From contig MPMU01000012.1 in the NCBI GenBank assembly GCA_002238665.1, positions 1 through 43,168 of the forward strand: 43,168 nt of DNA. The letters are read 5' to 3'. A program made the position numbers and the translations under genes. The notes beneath the pieces were generated by a model that saw only the letters and a list, made by a program, of their open reading frames with translations, made no database searches and had not been told where the DNA came from. Each line of letters begins with the position of its first letter. The first letter of the stretch is position 1. Origin of the DNA: Gammaproteobacteria bacterium bin55 (GTDB lineage Bacteria; Pseudomonadota; Gammaproteobacteria; Pseudomonadales; Azotimanducaceae). This document shows positions 16,362-25,316 of the stretch, piece by piece.

Positions 16362-16992
16362 CTAACCTTTCGTGAGGTGGTGTTGCCACTGACTCCAGCA
16401 CTTGTTCAGATATAACATTCCACCAACTTGCAACCTTGGGTCAGTATCGACCGCCTCTGATAGCAATTTAAACTTCGTAGGTGGATGGAGATTTATCTCC
16501 ACCACAAACGAATCAACTCGGGCGACGTAACAGTTGCCAGGGTCTCTTTCTTGCGACTGCTAAACCCTCCTGTACCAACAAATTGCTAATCTGATTCAGC
16601 ACCGCAACCGGTAGTAAGTCGACATTCTTTTGGATGATACGTTCGGTATAGTAATATCGGTCTTCTATCCCATGTTGCAACATCAGCCGTAGCGTGCTGT
16701 GATTATTAGATATGTCCTGTAGACGAGGATAGTCATAGTCCAAGCCCTTTTTCATTGTCGCCAATACCAGTACCCGCCACCAGTTCATCCCCGGTCGTCC
16801 AGTGTCATGGTCGCTGTCTAAAGTCACCTGATCACGCATCAAGGTCATCACCTGTTGCCGCAACTCCATGTTGCTGTACAGATACTGCAATCCAACGAAA
16901 ATAGCTGGAATATCGTCACGATTCCTTGTATCGATCTCAATCTTCTCAATAGGCAGGATGAAGACAGATTCCATTTCTTCAAAGCTACGCAA
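16362..16992 (-). pseudogene. ISNCY-type transposase remnant, frameshifted and truncated
   Basis: The intact part (16513-16992) encodes 159 residues resembling the N-terminus of ISNCY transposases: RNRDDIPAIFVGLQYLYSN, GRPGMNWWRVLVLATMKKGLDYDYPRLQDISNNH, then YYYTERIIQKNVDLLP. It stops at a TGA, but the next frame continues from about 16520 with VARVDSFVVEINLHPPTKF, the following conserved block (normally R.DSFVVETN.H.PTD). A one-base frameshift near 16520 therefore broke the gene. The second frame ends at TAG 16362 and the DDE catalytic region is absent, so more than half of a usual ~450-residue protein is missing. It cannot be active. Confidence 0.8.
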
Positions 16993-17244
16993 AGTCCGAC
17001 TCCTGACAGCATCTAATGAGGCGAAGATTGGGCAATATCGATCAACAATGCGTTAAAGCACCAAAAAAGCCCAGTCTACAGGAGCTAGATATTAGCGTTT
17101 TGAACCTGTAACACCAGAGATTTCACGGAAAATCGCAATTTAATTCAATTTCCTTTTAACGTACCGGTCTAGATGTTGGGTACTCAGACTATCTGATTTA
17201 TGTAATGAGGTTGTGGTTATGACTGATCCCGTTATCTGATTGGA

Positions 17245-17982
17245 TCAAAGCGATTCAATCGTAAATGTGACTGGTATATTGAACCTTAAAGAATCCTCGG
17301 ATAACGTGACGGGAAAGGGTGCAAAAGGTGCAGCTCTTTCGACCATCTCTAATGCAGCGTTGTCAAGAGTTTGAAATCCGGCAGAATTCTGTACCCCAAA
17401 CGAACTCACGCTCCCATCTCTATTGATCACCAAGTTCAGCATGACGATACCTTCATGGCCAGCTTGTCGGGCCTCCCTTGGATAAGTTTTAAAACGATTT
17501 AGACGCGCTGAGACTTGAGCCACATAGTTGATTCGTACAGACGGGTCGCCACCATAGGTTGGGGTTGCTCCGCTACCGAAACCGACTTGGGTCTGCATAC
17601 TCGACGTAATCTGTTCCTTAATCGAATCTAAATCAAAATCAAGGTCCGTCGAAATAGGTTGCAAGACCAGTGTTGGTCGATCAATCTGCAGTTCAATCAC
17701 CGGAATATCCGGCATACGCTCAGTCAATTCTGGAGTCTCAGGTACGGTCATAGCTGGTTCTACCAACTCTAGTTCTGCTTGCTCCGGAACGGGTTCGGGT
17801 ACCTCTGTGGGAGTAGCTAGACCTATTCCAACTTCAATGCCACCATGACCTTCTTGCTCAGCCCCATAAGGGTTCGCAATACTGTAGGTTGCCAGCACGA
17901 GTAAATGGACAAATGCTGCGACGAGCAGACAAACCACATTTCCGGTCCGTTGCTTTGCCCAAGACACCAATCGCTTCAACAT
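17245..17982 (-). CDS. tonB: TonB-family energy transducer
   Basis: A 245-residue protein with an N-terminal membrane anchor (about 15-35), a Pro/Glu-rich periplasmic spacer (50-110) and a C-terminal TonB domain. That domain has RFKTYPREARQAGHEGIVMLNLVINRDGSVSS and LDNAALEMVERAAPFAPFP. It links the proton motive force captured by ExbB/ExbD to the outer-membrane receptor. It is last in the Fur-box operon, 23 bases after the second ExbD. A 252-base stretch without a gene lies between it and the transposase relic. Confidence 0.9.
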   Translation of the reverse strand: MLKRLVSWAKQRTGNVVCLLVAAFVHLLVLATYSIANPYGAEQEGHGGIEVGIGLATPTEVPEPVPEQAELELVEPAMTVPETPELTERMPDIPVIELQIDRPTLVLQPISTDLDFDLDSIKEQITSSMQTQVGFGSGATPTYGGDPSVRINYVAQVSARLNRFKTYPREARQAGHEGIVMLNLVINRDGSVSSFGVQNSAGFQTLDNAALEMVERAAPFAPFPVTLSEDSLRFNIPVTFTIESL

Positions 17983-18005
17983 ATTGACCTACTCAGCCAA
18001 ATAGA

Positions 18006-18419
18006 TCAAGACGTACGTTGAAGGGTTGCGATGGTTACTTTCTGTAATTGCGCTTCTCTAAGACTTTCAAGTATCGGTTGAAGGCTACTCACAGGTAACT
18101 TTCCATCTGCTTTTATGAGTACATCGGGTGGTGTGTTGGTATTCTCGACCCAAGAGTCCTCAATTCGCTCTCGAATTTCGCTCGAATCCACTCTTGTATT
18201 CTCAAAGTAGATCTCGTTATCTACAGTCACGATCAATGTGAGTGGCTCTTCGGGCGGTATTGACTCACTCAGAGATTCTGGAATATCCACATCCACGATG
18301 TCAGACTCCATAAGCTGCCCAGTAATGATCAGAAAGATCAGTATCAGGAACACTACGTTAATGAGTGGGATAATCGAACTGTCCTGTAAGTTACTCGGCT
18401 GTTCTGTATTCGCTAGCAC
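18006..18419 (-). CDS. exbD: ExbD-family protein with Asn at the key Asp position
   Basis: A 137-residue bitopic protein starting with GTG directly on the upstream stop (TAGTG). The single membrane helix begins IIPLINVVFLILIFLIITGQL, where N21 (codon AAC) stands in place of the protonatable Asp that ExbD/TolR proteins use. The periplasmic domain with LIKADGKLPVSSLQPIL is intact. It probably forms a mixed dimer with the preceding Asp-bearing ExbD inside the ExbB pentamer. Asn at this position is known in some second ExbD copies. Confidence 0.88.
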   Translation of the reverse strand: MLANTEQPSNLQDSSIIPLINVVFLILIFLIITGQLMESDIVDVDIPESLSESIPPEEPLTLIVTVDNEIYFENTRVDSSEIRERIEDSWVENTNTPPDVLIKADGKLPVSSLQPILESLREAQLQKVTIATLQRTS

Positions 18420-18820
18420 TACTTTCCTTCCAGAATAGAGACGTTCGAGATGCCTGCCGCACTCAATTGATCGACAAAACTAATCAATCCTTGAATCTCA
18501 ACCTCATCAGCGCAAACAACTGAGTAGACGATTTTTGAATCGTTGACCAACAATGATTGAACTAACTCGAGGTCAGTCGCCTGATATCGAGAACCTAGAT
18601 AAGTAAACGTGTTTTCATTGTCCAACAGAGACAAAGTACGCACTTCGGGAGGATCGTTCGTATCCACTGAAATCGGGAAATTGACATCGATATTGTGAAG
18701 TAGATTTAGCTGAGTCGAAAGTAGGAAAAACAGCAACAGAATAAACACCACATCAATCAATGGCACCAGACTGACCTTGGATCGTTTTCGAACTAGCGCA
18801 ACACTCAGATTTCCAGGCAC
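18419..18820 (-). CDS. exbD: ExbD-family protein with canonical Asp
   Basis: A 133-residue bitopic protein. A basic N-terminus (RKRSK) precedes the membrane helix VPLIDVVFILLLFFLLSTQL with D23, the proton-carrying residue. A periplasmic domain follows, ending LSAAGISNVSILEGK. It starts three bases after the ExbB stop and overlaps the next ExbD by one base, so ExbB and two ExbDs are probably made in a fixed ratio. Confidence 0.88.
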   Translation of the reverse strand: MPGNLSVALVRKRSKVSLVPLIDVVFILLLFFLLSTQLNLLHNIDVNFPISVDTNDPPEVRTLSLLDNENTFTYLGSRYQATDLELVQSLLVNDSKIVYSVVCADEVEIQGLISFVDQLSAAGISNVSILEGK

Positions 18821-18823
18821 GGA

Positions 18824-19441
18824 TTAATCTTCCACTTCAACACCGCGTTGCGACGTGAATAACCGTGTGATTACATCGTCAAGCCAATTAGATGAACGCT
18901 GAACTTTTCGGTCTAGCCAGTTATACACAGCTAATGTAGGTATTGCGACGGTCAACCCAATTGCGGTCGTGAGTAACGCTTGCCAAATCCCTGCAGACAG
19001 AGTAGATGGATCCACTCTGCTCCCAGCGGCCTCCATCGCTTGAAAAGCTTCAATCATTCCTAACACAGTTCCCAGTAACCCCAAGAGAGGGCTCAGCGTA
19101 GCAATCGCCTCTAATGCCGGCAATAACGAACGAAGTCCGTTTAACTGCGCCAGCGCTCGCCTCTCTAGATCTTCTCTAAGAGCGGCCTCATTAGTTCCTT
19201 TCTGCATCCCATGCATGGCGCGACGCACAATATCTGCGCCAAAGCTATTCGACATCGCGGTTTTCAACCCGTCTTGTCTGTTTCCAGTAATCCACTCATG
19301 GAGGGCAGATTCAACGACCTCGTGCGCTTCTGGTCTAAGTTGAAACATTTGCCAGAGCTTGATCAATATGATGGTCAATGCGACCACCGACATGAGCAAC
19401 AACACCCAAACTACGGGACTTTCGGTAATCAATTCAGCCAT
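18824..19441 (-). CDS. exbB: ExbB/TolQ/MotA-family proton channel
   Basis: A 205-residue inner-membrane protein with three hydrophobic segments: near 10-27, 105-128 (LSPLLGLLGTVLGMIEAF) and 145-168 (GIWQALLTTAIGLTVAIPTLAVYNWL). The last two contain the conserved residues of the ExbB pore. The protein would form a pentamer around ExbD. It is separated from the receptor gene by an 86-base gap holding a strong hairpin. Confidence 0.9.
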   Translation of the reverse strand: MAELITESPVVWVLLLMSVVALTIILIKLWQMFQLRPEAHEVVESALHEWITGNRQDGLKTAMSNSFGADIVRRAMHGMQKGTNEAALREDLERRALAQLNGLRSLLPALEAIATLSPLLGLLGTVLGMIEAFQAMEAAGSRVDPSTLSAGIWQALLTTAIGLTVAIPTLAVYNWLDRKVQRSSNWLDDVITRLFTSQRGVEVED

Positions 19442-19486
19442 TTACTTTAGAGTAGAACTACCCATCGATCAACACCTTGTAGTACT

Positions 19487-19518
19487 GAAGAACTGTGAAC
19501 CCCAATTCACAATTCTTC
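19487..19518 (-). other. Strong intercistronic stem-loop between receptor and exbB
   Basis: On the minus-strand transcript a 13-bp stem (12 Watson-Crick pairs and one G-U) closes a six-base TTGGGG loop. It starts ten bases after the receptor stop. No T-run follows, so it is unlikely to be a full terminator. It may protect the receptor mRNA end or lower expression of exbB-exbD-exbD-tonB. Confidence 0.6.
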
Positions 19519-19527
19519 CATTTCCTC

Positions 19528-22032
19528 TCAGAACCTCACACCTAATTCCAATGAGAACCACCTTCCAGCCGTAAATCGTCTACGAGTGCTAATGAAACTT
19601 TGATCTGACACGTCATCGAACAGATTATTGACTATTAAAAGTAGAGTCGGCTCGAATGAATCAGAAACGGCTGGACTCCAACGAATCTGTGAGTTTACGG
19701 TAAACGTTCCGCCGAAATCGAAGTCCTCGTAGATGTCATATTCCATCCCTGTGGCGGGATCATCATAGTTATCTCGCGTATCCCGTGCGACGGTTCCACC
19801 CGCTCTGATGTTATAGAAATTGGTCCATTGGATGTTCCAACTAGGAAAATCGGTGACCGAGTGGAATGAAATTCCGAACGGAATGTTGTAGTCCCACGCT
19901 GGCAGTTCAGTGGGTTCGATCAATTTGTTCTTGTAATAAATCAGTTCGCGTTCGACATCTGCGTCATAGGCATCGTCACTCTGTGAATTGCCGGTGCTTT
20001 GACGATAGCTCAAATTGAGAAATAGCGATGTCTCCGATGGGCCCAATTCCAGCGGATTCACCAAACTGAGAGAGGACGTAAGACTGTATGTGTCGCTTTC
20101 TCGGTCATTGTTATAGTAGTAGAGACCATCTATACGAGATCTTGATACGCCGTCTCTACTCTGCCGCATTACAAGATTTGTCTTTGTGTTAAGACCGAAG
20201 AATGGTCGACTAAATCCAAACGATAGTTCATCTGAGTACGGTGACTTTAGGTCGGAAGCACCTGAGCGATTAGCGTATAACAGATGTGTACAGTTCGTGA
20301 ATGCTGGGATTGAACAAGGTACCTCCTCGCCGGGTCGACCACGAGGACGTGGCAGATTCGCATAACTTTCTCGCCAGCCGTAGATTGCGTCATTTAGCTT
20401 GTACCGTAAGAAGGAACGCCCGTAATAGCGATTGAGACCCACTGATAAGGTCAAGTCTTGGACGTTTTGAGGTTTCCAGGTAAGGACAGACCGAGGAGAG
20501 ATCGTGAATTCATTGAGAAAAGCTTCGGTATCGCCGCGCAACCCTAGTCGGAGATTAAACGGTCCAAACTCTATCAGATCTTCAACAAAAGCAGCACTGT
20601 CTCGGTAGCGCACACGTACTTTCCCAGTTTGATAAAAGAACCTTCGGTTTAGATATTCGTCACCGCTACTACTCAGACCGTCTCCGTCTTGATCGACGCA
20701 GCCATTACTACCGTTATCGCGAACGCAATAGTACTGCTCGTAGGTGATCGTTTCAGGCCGTTCGTAGAAACTTACAGTTTGCCGGACTTCAGCACCAATG
20801 GTAAATCGGTGTTCGTTACCAAAGATTTCTAGCGGCATGAACTCGTACGTTTCACTTAAACTGAACCGTGTTTGCTCCTGGTTCATGTCACCAAACGCCC
20901 CATCGAATCGAGAAATGCCACTGTTCTCAAGATACTCGTGATAGACGAACATGCTCGATTCGCTATCCATCGAGTCAGTCACTACATCGTAGGAGAATTT
21001 CAACTTCACACGACCCTCAAGCTCTAGAGGTTCCACATCTACTGAAAATCCATAGCCTTCGTGCTCTCTGACGAAACCTCCTGTGTAAGTGGTGGACGTG
21101 AGACCATCATGTGCACGATTGCTATATCGAACTGACATGCCGACTTCTGTACCGAACATGATCGTGTCGATCCTCCCAGTAAGGTTGTCTATGTTATCGT
21201 CGTAGTATATTTGCCGAATCGTGTCGGTGTCATCCTCATACTCTTGTGCGAATTCTGACGTCTTTCGGGATAGACCTATCAATATGCCAGTATTCTCAGA
21301 TATTGGTTGGAGAACTGAAACTGAAAGGTTGTTCTTTTCATAGTCTGGCGTGTAAACCCCGCGGTACTTGTCGGCAGTCGTAATGTCATCTTCTGTCAGG
21401 TGGTATTCTTCCCATTCGTCTCGTCTGTGCCCCCAAGTAATGCTGGCCTGTCGTTCACCGCTGTTCGCCTTTTTTAGTTCGGCGGATACAACACCTCCCG
21501 TGAATCGACCGAACTCCGCTGGAACATTGCTGTCGTAGACCTGCACCAAATCGACCAATGAAGTGTCTATGTAATACCCTTGCGGTGAACTGCCTCCAAT
21601 CGGGTTAACGAGGCTAGGTATTGCGAACTGGTCCTCCGACGAGCCAGGATTTAAATCACTGGTGGTATCCGCGCCGTCGATGAGAAATAGGTTCTGGTAG
21701 TACTCTTGTCCGTGAACCGAAATCTCGCCCGGTCGTAGGGAAGCCGCACCTGCTGAGAGTCCGCTATTTCTGGAAAAATCAACCGCAGGGTTGAGTTGTA
21801 AGAGATCTGATAGGTTTCGCTCACCAGGAGGACCGTTCTTAATGAGATTGGCAGAGTATTCATGCTTACCTAGCGGTAGAACGGTGGTTTCAACTTGAAT
21901 TGGGAGTACTACCGCCTCCCCTTCTTCCGCTTGTTCTTCGCTTTCACTTGGTTCTTGCTGTGCCATACAGACTGTAAACGCCAATACTGTGGCCAGTCCC
22001 GTAATAGCTTTAGTGGTTTGTAACGTGTTCAC
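19528..22032 (-). CDS. TonB-dependent outer-membrane receptor
   Basis: An 834-residue protein with a signal peptide (ending near CMAQQ), an acidic linker rich in Glu, a plug domain (about 55-195) and a 22-strand-type barrel ending in aromatic RWFSLELGVRF. The plug shows LSDLLQLNPAVDFSRNSGL, ISVHGQEYYQNLFLIDGADTTSDLNP and VPAEFGRFTGGVVSAELK. The extracellular loops include Asp-rich segments. A Fur box upstream of the operon points to an iron-containing ligand, such as a siderophore or haem. The ligand is not identifiable. The peroxidase gene lies 15 bases upstream. Confidence 0.92.
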   Translation of the reverse strand: MNTLQTTKAITGLATVLAFTVCMAQQEPSESEEQAEEGEAVVLPIQVETTVLPLGKHEYSANLIKNGPPGERNLSDLLQLNPAVDFSRNSGLSAGAASLRPGEISVHGQEYYQNLFLIDGADTTSDLNPGSSEDQFAIPSLVNPIGGSSPQGYYIDTSLVDLVQVYDSNVPAEFGRFTGGVVSAELKKANSGERQASITWGHRRDEWEEYHLTEDDITTADKYRGVYTPDYEKNNLSVSVLQPISENTGILIGLSRKTSEFAQEYEDDTDTIRQIYYDDNIDNLTGRIDTIMFGTEVGMSVRYSNRAHDGLTSTTYTGGFVREHEGYGFSVDVEPLELEGRVKLKFSYDVVTDSMDSESSMFVYHEYLENSGISRFDGAFGDMNQEQTRFSLSETYEFMPLEIFGNEHRFTIGAEVRQTVSFYERPETITYEQYYCVRDNGSNGCVDQDGDGLSSSGDEYLNRRFFYQTGKVRVRYRDSAAFVEDLIEFGPFNLRLGLRGDTEAFLNEFTISPRSVLTWKPQNVQDLTLSVGLNRYYGRSFLRYKLNDAIYGWRESYANLPRPRGRPGEEVPCSIPAFTNCTHLLYANRSGASDLKSPYSDELSFGFSRPFFGLNTKTNLVMRQSRDGVSRSRIDGLYYYNNDRESDTYSLTSSLSLVNPLELGPSETSLFLNLSYRQSTGNSQSDDAYDADVERELIYYKNKLIEPTELPAWDYNIPFGISFHSVTDFPSWNIQWTNFYNIRAGGTVARDTRDNYDDPATGMEYDIYEDFDFGGTFTVNSQIRWSPAVSDSFEPTLLLIVNNLFDDVSDQSFISTRRRFTAGRWFSLELGVRF

Positions 22033-22047
22033 TGTTTTACCTCGAAT

Positions 22048-23250
22048 TTATTCTGAGATGAGAAGAGGTTTTTCGTTGGTTGTGTGTAACTCTGAAACTT
22101 TGGTGGAAAGATTTGAACCCATGTTTGGAAGATCAGGTGTTCTCACAAAGTGCGGGATTCGGTTTAATGTGTGGAGGAACGACTCGAGAGCCTGGATTTC
22201 TTCCATAGTCATTCCCAAAGGTTGAATCAAGGGAGAAAGAGGCGGCGCACCTGGCTTTTTCTGAACTCGACTGTTGAACGTGATGCCGTGGTTATACATT
22301 CGCAATATGCCCGTGAAATTGGTGAATAAGCCGTTGTGCATCCACGGTCCGGTGAAACTGAGTTCTCTGAGTGAAGGTGTTCGGAATTTACCTCTATCGT
22401 CGTACTCTCCGGTGTGTTCAAAGCGACCAAGATCTTCAAATCGTCGATCGTAATAACTCAAACCAGTGTGATGAAACTGACCGTCTGACAACAACGGTCC
22501 ATGATGGCAATTCATGCACTTTGCCTTAGTTCGAAATAGATGCAGACCTTCAATCTGCTGCTCGGTCAAGCGCGAGTGTTCGCCTTGCATGAATCGGTCA
22601 AAGTCGTTTCGGAACGAGACCCGAGTGCGTACAAAGGAGGCTATCGCAATAGCCAAGCGTTCGGGTGTAAGTTGATCGCTATCGAACGCTTCTTGAATAA
22701 ATGGCCGATACCCGTCAATAGCATTGATTCGGTCAATCGCCTCGTCCAAATCAGAGTTCATTTCCATTGGACTCTGTATGGGTTTAAGTATTAGGTCCAA
22801 CAGGCCTTCTGCTCGGCCATCCCAAAACAGACTCTCAAAATATGCGACGTTGATTAACGTCATGCTATTACGAGTTCCCTCGCTTCGATCGTGCCCTGCG
22901 GAGACTCTTCTACCGTCTGTCCAACCCTGCGAAGGATGGTGGCAGCTCACACAGGCGAACTGACCAGACTTAGATAGACGGGGGTCGAAAAAGAGTTGCT
23001 TACCAAGGTTTTCAGTGGCAGGTGTATGCCATTCAACTTCAGGTAGTTGTGGAAGTGGTGCTAGCTTTTGCGCATTGACAGATTCATCCACCTCAATGGG
23101 TGGCCATTCAGAGATTGGCTGACGATATTGCTCAATCAGATTCTGCTTGCCATGTCCCATTGATCCAATTAACGCAACCACAATTAGGCTGAAAATCTTT
23201 ATCAAAGATTTGTTAAATGTCGAATCGTTGCGATTCGGATTTAGGGGCAT
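22048..23250 (-). CDS. Di-heme cytochrome c peroxidase, MauG/CcpA family
   Basis: A 400-residue exported protein: signal segment near 15-32, then two c-type heme sites, CVSCHH (100-105) and CMNCHH (245-250). Other family features are LGKQLFFDPRLSKSGQFAC, NSMTLINVAYFESLFWDGRAEGLLD, FRTPSLRELSFTGPWMHNGLF and MYNHG. Family members reduce peroxide or make protein-side-chain oxidations in the periplasm. I cannot tell these apart, as the second axial ligand needs a structural alignment. It is the first gene after the Fur box and directly precedes the receptor, so it probably serves iron acquisition. Confidence 0.88.
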   Translation of the reverse strand: MPLNPNRNDSTFNKSLIKIFSLIVVALIGSMGHGKQNLIEQYRQPISEWPPIEVDESVNAQKLAPLPQLPEVEWHTPATENLGKQLFFDPRLSKSGQFACVSCHHPSQGWTDGRRVSAGHDRSEGTRNSMTLINVAYFESLFWDGRAEGLLDLILKPIQSPMEMNSDLDEAIDRINAIDGYRPFIQEAFDSDQLTPERLAIAIASFVRTRVSFRNDFDRFMQGEHSRLTEQQIEGLHLFRTKAKCMNCHHGPLLSDGQFHHTGLSYYDRRFEDLGRFEHTGEYDDRGKFRTPSLRELSFTGPWMHNGLFTNFTGILRMYNHGITFNSRVQKKPGAPPLSPLIQPLGMTMEEIQALESFLHTLNRIPHFVRTPDLPNMGSNLSTKVSELHTTNEKPLLISE

Positions 23251-23321
23251 GTTCTAGTGTATTTCTTGGACCCTTAGGTTGGCTGGAATTTGATTTTCTC
23301 TCGATCAATCCAAATTCCGAT

Positions 23322-23340
23322 GTTAATGATAATCATTTAC
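23322..23340 (-). promoter_or_regulatory. Fur box
   Basis: GTTAATGATAATCATTTAC matches 16 of 19 positions of the Fur consensus GATAATGATAATCATTATC. It lies 72 bases before the ATG of the di-heme peroxidase gene. Iron-dependent repression of the whole peroxidase-receptor-Ton operon is the natural reading. Confidence 0.85.
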
Positions 23341-23390
23341 ATTAAGGAAATGAAACTTCGTTGGAGTAATTAGGAATATGCGTCAGTAGA

Positions 23391-24026
23391 TCATCTCGGA
23401 GAATCTCTCAAAGCGGCTAGTGTTTCGTTCTTCTCCTCGTCGAGGAAGCCAACATTGACGACCTTAGTCATGGCCCAGTAGTCATGCAAGCATCGCTGCT
23501 TTCCACCAAAAATGAACAGTACATCCACTAAGCTGACCAGTGTACCGAGAAGCCCGAAAATGCCGAGTAAATAGGCAATCCCTTCACGTAGCACCAGAGA
23601 AAATCTCAAAGGTGTGATTTCACTTGAGTAATAGTCCACTATCCGAATTTTCATTAACCACTTGCCAACGCTCTGTCCACGTTTTGCGAGTAGATAACCA
23701 TTGACGAGCGTATAAACGATGATCTGAAGCGCCAAAACTTGAAAACTAAATACGGTTCCAGTCCAGACAACATCAAGCGCACCCATAGAATCCTGCGGTG
23801 CAACTATCTCAGCTAGGAACGAATTGAGCCAGTCATCCCGGAACACAATGAAAAACACCAATATCAAGACCGGACTCAAAATGACTGCGTCAAGGATTCG
23901 TGCAACCAGTCTTCGCCAACGTTTCGCCAGTTGGACCACATCAGAATTTGCCGACGAAGGCTCTTCGGATAGAGGTGCACGATAAGGATTGATTGTTGGT
24001 CCAGGTCTATTTAAATCGTCACTCAT
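23391..24026 (-). CDS. RDD-family membrane protein (distal copy)
   Basis: A 211-residue protein with three or four membrane helices and the RDD motif (WRRLVARILDAVIL, about 37-50), then GQSVGKWLMKIRIVDY in the loop and a final LHDYWAMTKVV. RDD proteins are poorly understood; some act in ion transport. It is the last gene of the MoxR operon, starting immediately after the DUF58 stop. A second, different RDD gene opens the same operon. Confidence 0.82.
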   Translation of the reverse strand: MSDDLNRPGPTINPYRAPLSEEPSSANSDVVQLAKRWRRLVARILDAVILSPVLILVFFIVFRDDWLNSFLAEIVAPQDSMGALDVVWTGTVFSFQVLALQIIVYTLVNGYLLAKRGQSVGKWLMKIRIVDYYSSEITPLRFSLVLREGIAYLLGIFGLLGTLVSLVDVLFIFGGKQRCLHDYWAMTKVVNVGFLDEEKNETLAALRDSPR

Positions 24027-25316
24027 TTAGAGCTTCCCCGCTCTCTTAATTGTCCAATAAGCATTTGCCAAGTCTACATGGAGTTCCTGTGGAACTGAAT
24101 CAACAACCATGTGACAGTTTTTGGCACATCGGTATTGTAAGTTCTCTCTCTCTTGTAAATAGTTTGTGGCTCCTACAGAAGCCAAAGCGTCCTGAAATGA
24201 GCTGATATCCTGTCGTTGTACCTCTTCCAGTGCTCTCTCTCGAAGATTTGCCAGCACGACAACATGTCTTTTTCGTATCGTCCGCAACGCGTCGTTAAGT
24301 TCGTAGTCTTCGTCTCGGATGTTAGTCAACAGCATGGTCATTGCACGCTTTCGATGAACGCGTTCCAGTTGCTCAGCCATGTCCACATAATCCGAGGTCA
24401 CTGGACCACTATCAAGGTCAAATACTGAGTTCAGGATTCGTTTCATTGAAACCACACCTGAAACTGGCTGAATCCATCGGTTGTGCTTACCAAAGCACAG
24501 AACGCCCACTAAATCTCCTTGCCGGAGCGCAATATAACTGAGTAGCATCATTGCGTTGAGTGTGTGGTCAAAGTGTGACAACTCATCGTCTTTAGACCGT
24601 AATCGACGACCTGTATCGAGTAGAAAGATCAGTGTCTGATTCCTTTCATCTTCGAACTCCCGAGAAATGAGCGTTCGTCGTTTCGATGTGGCATTCCAAT
24701 CGATCCAATTGAGTGCATCGCCTTGGCGATAGTCTCGCAACTGCTGGAACTCCATGCCACTACCTCTTCTCTGTATCTGCTTCATACCGAGCGTCGAGGT
24801 ACGTTGGTCATGCAAAAGTTCAAGGTACTTCGTGATAGAAGCAAAGTCGGGATAGACCCTGATTTGGCTCGACTCAGTGACACGAATTCGCTTCCACCAA
24901 AGACCCAGTGGTGATCGAATCAGAAATCCTACCGAATCAATGCGGTGCAGGCCTCGGGTTGTTGGCTTAATCTCATAGCTAAGTGTTACACGATGACCTC
25001 TATCTATCCACCCCGTAAAGGTAGAAAAATCTGACGATAAATCAGGAGGGCAGTGGTCCACGACGCTCACATAGATTTTGGCTCTGTGCTCGTGAGAAAT
25101 AGTGAGCTGCACTTTCGCCTTCTTAAACACTGACACCGCAGACGGTACCGTGCGTTCTACTTTAAATTTCCGACGGAATGAGACTCCTATACCATCAACG
25201 ACGGCAAAACCCACCACAGCCGCCAACAAAATCGGCCACGATAACCAGCTTATCTGCAGGAGACTGATTACAAACACCCCTCCCATACAGCCGATGAGAA
25301 ACCAAGTTGGTTTCAC
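24027..25316 (-). CDS. DUF58 (VWA-like) protein, MoxR partner
   Basis: A 429-residue protein with two N-terminal membrane helices (about 5-45), a beta domain, then the DUF58 core: RRGSGMEFQQLRDYRQGDALNWIDWNAT (183-210), a hallmark. It continues LISREFEDERNQTLIFLLDTGRRL, a VWA-like strand with a degenerate metal site (DTGRR in place of DxSxS). DUF58 proteins pair with MoxR ATPases as probable maturation adaptors. Its start overlaps the MoxR stop by four bases. Confidence 0.9.
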   Translation of the reverse strand: MKPTWFLIGCMGGVFVISLLQISWLSWPILLAAVVGFAVVDGIGVSFRRKFKVERTVPSAVSVFKKAKVQLTISHEHRAKIYVSVVDHCPPDLSSDFSTFTGWIDRGHRVTLSYEIKPTTRGLHRIDSVGFLIRSPLGLWWKRIRVTESSQIRVYPDFASITKYLELLHDQRTSTLGMKQIQRRGSGMEFQQLRDYRQGDALNWIDWNATSKRRTLISREFEDERNQTLIFLLDTGRRLRSKDDELSHFDHTLNAMMLLSYIALRQGDLVGVLCFGKHNRWIQPVSGVVSMKRILNSVFDLDSGPVTSDYVDMAEQLERVHRKRAMTMLLTNIRDEDYELNDALRTIRKRHVVVLANLRERALEEVQRQDISSFQDALASVGATNYLQERENLQYRCAKNCHMVVDSVPQELHVDLANAYWTIKRAGKL

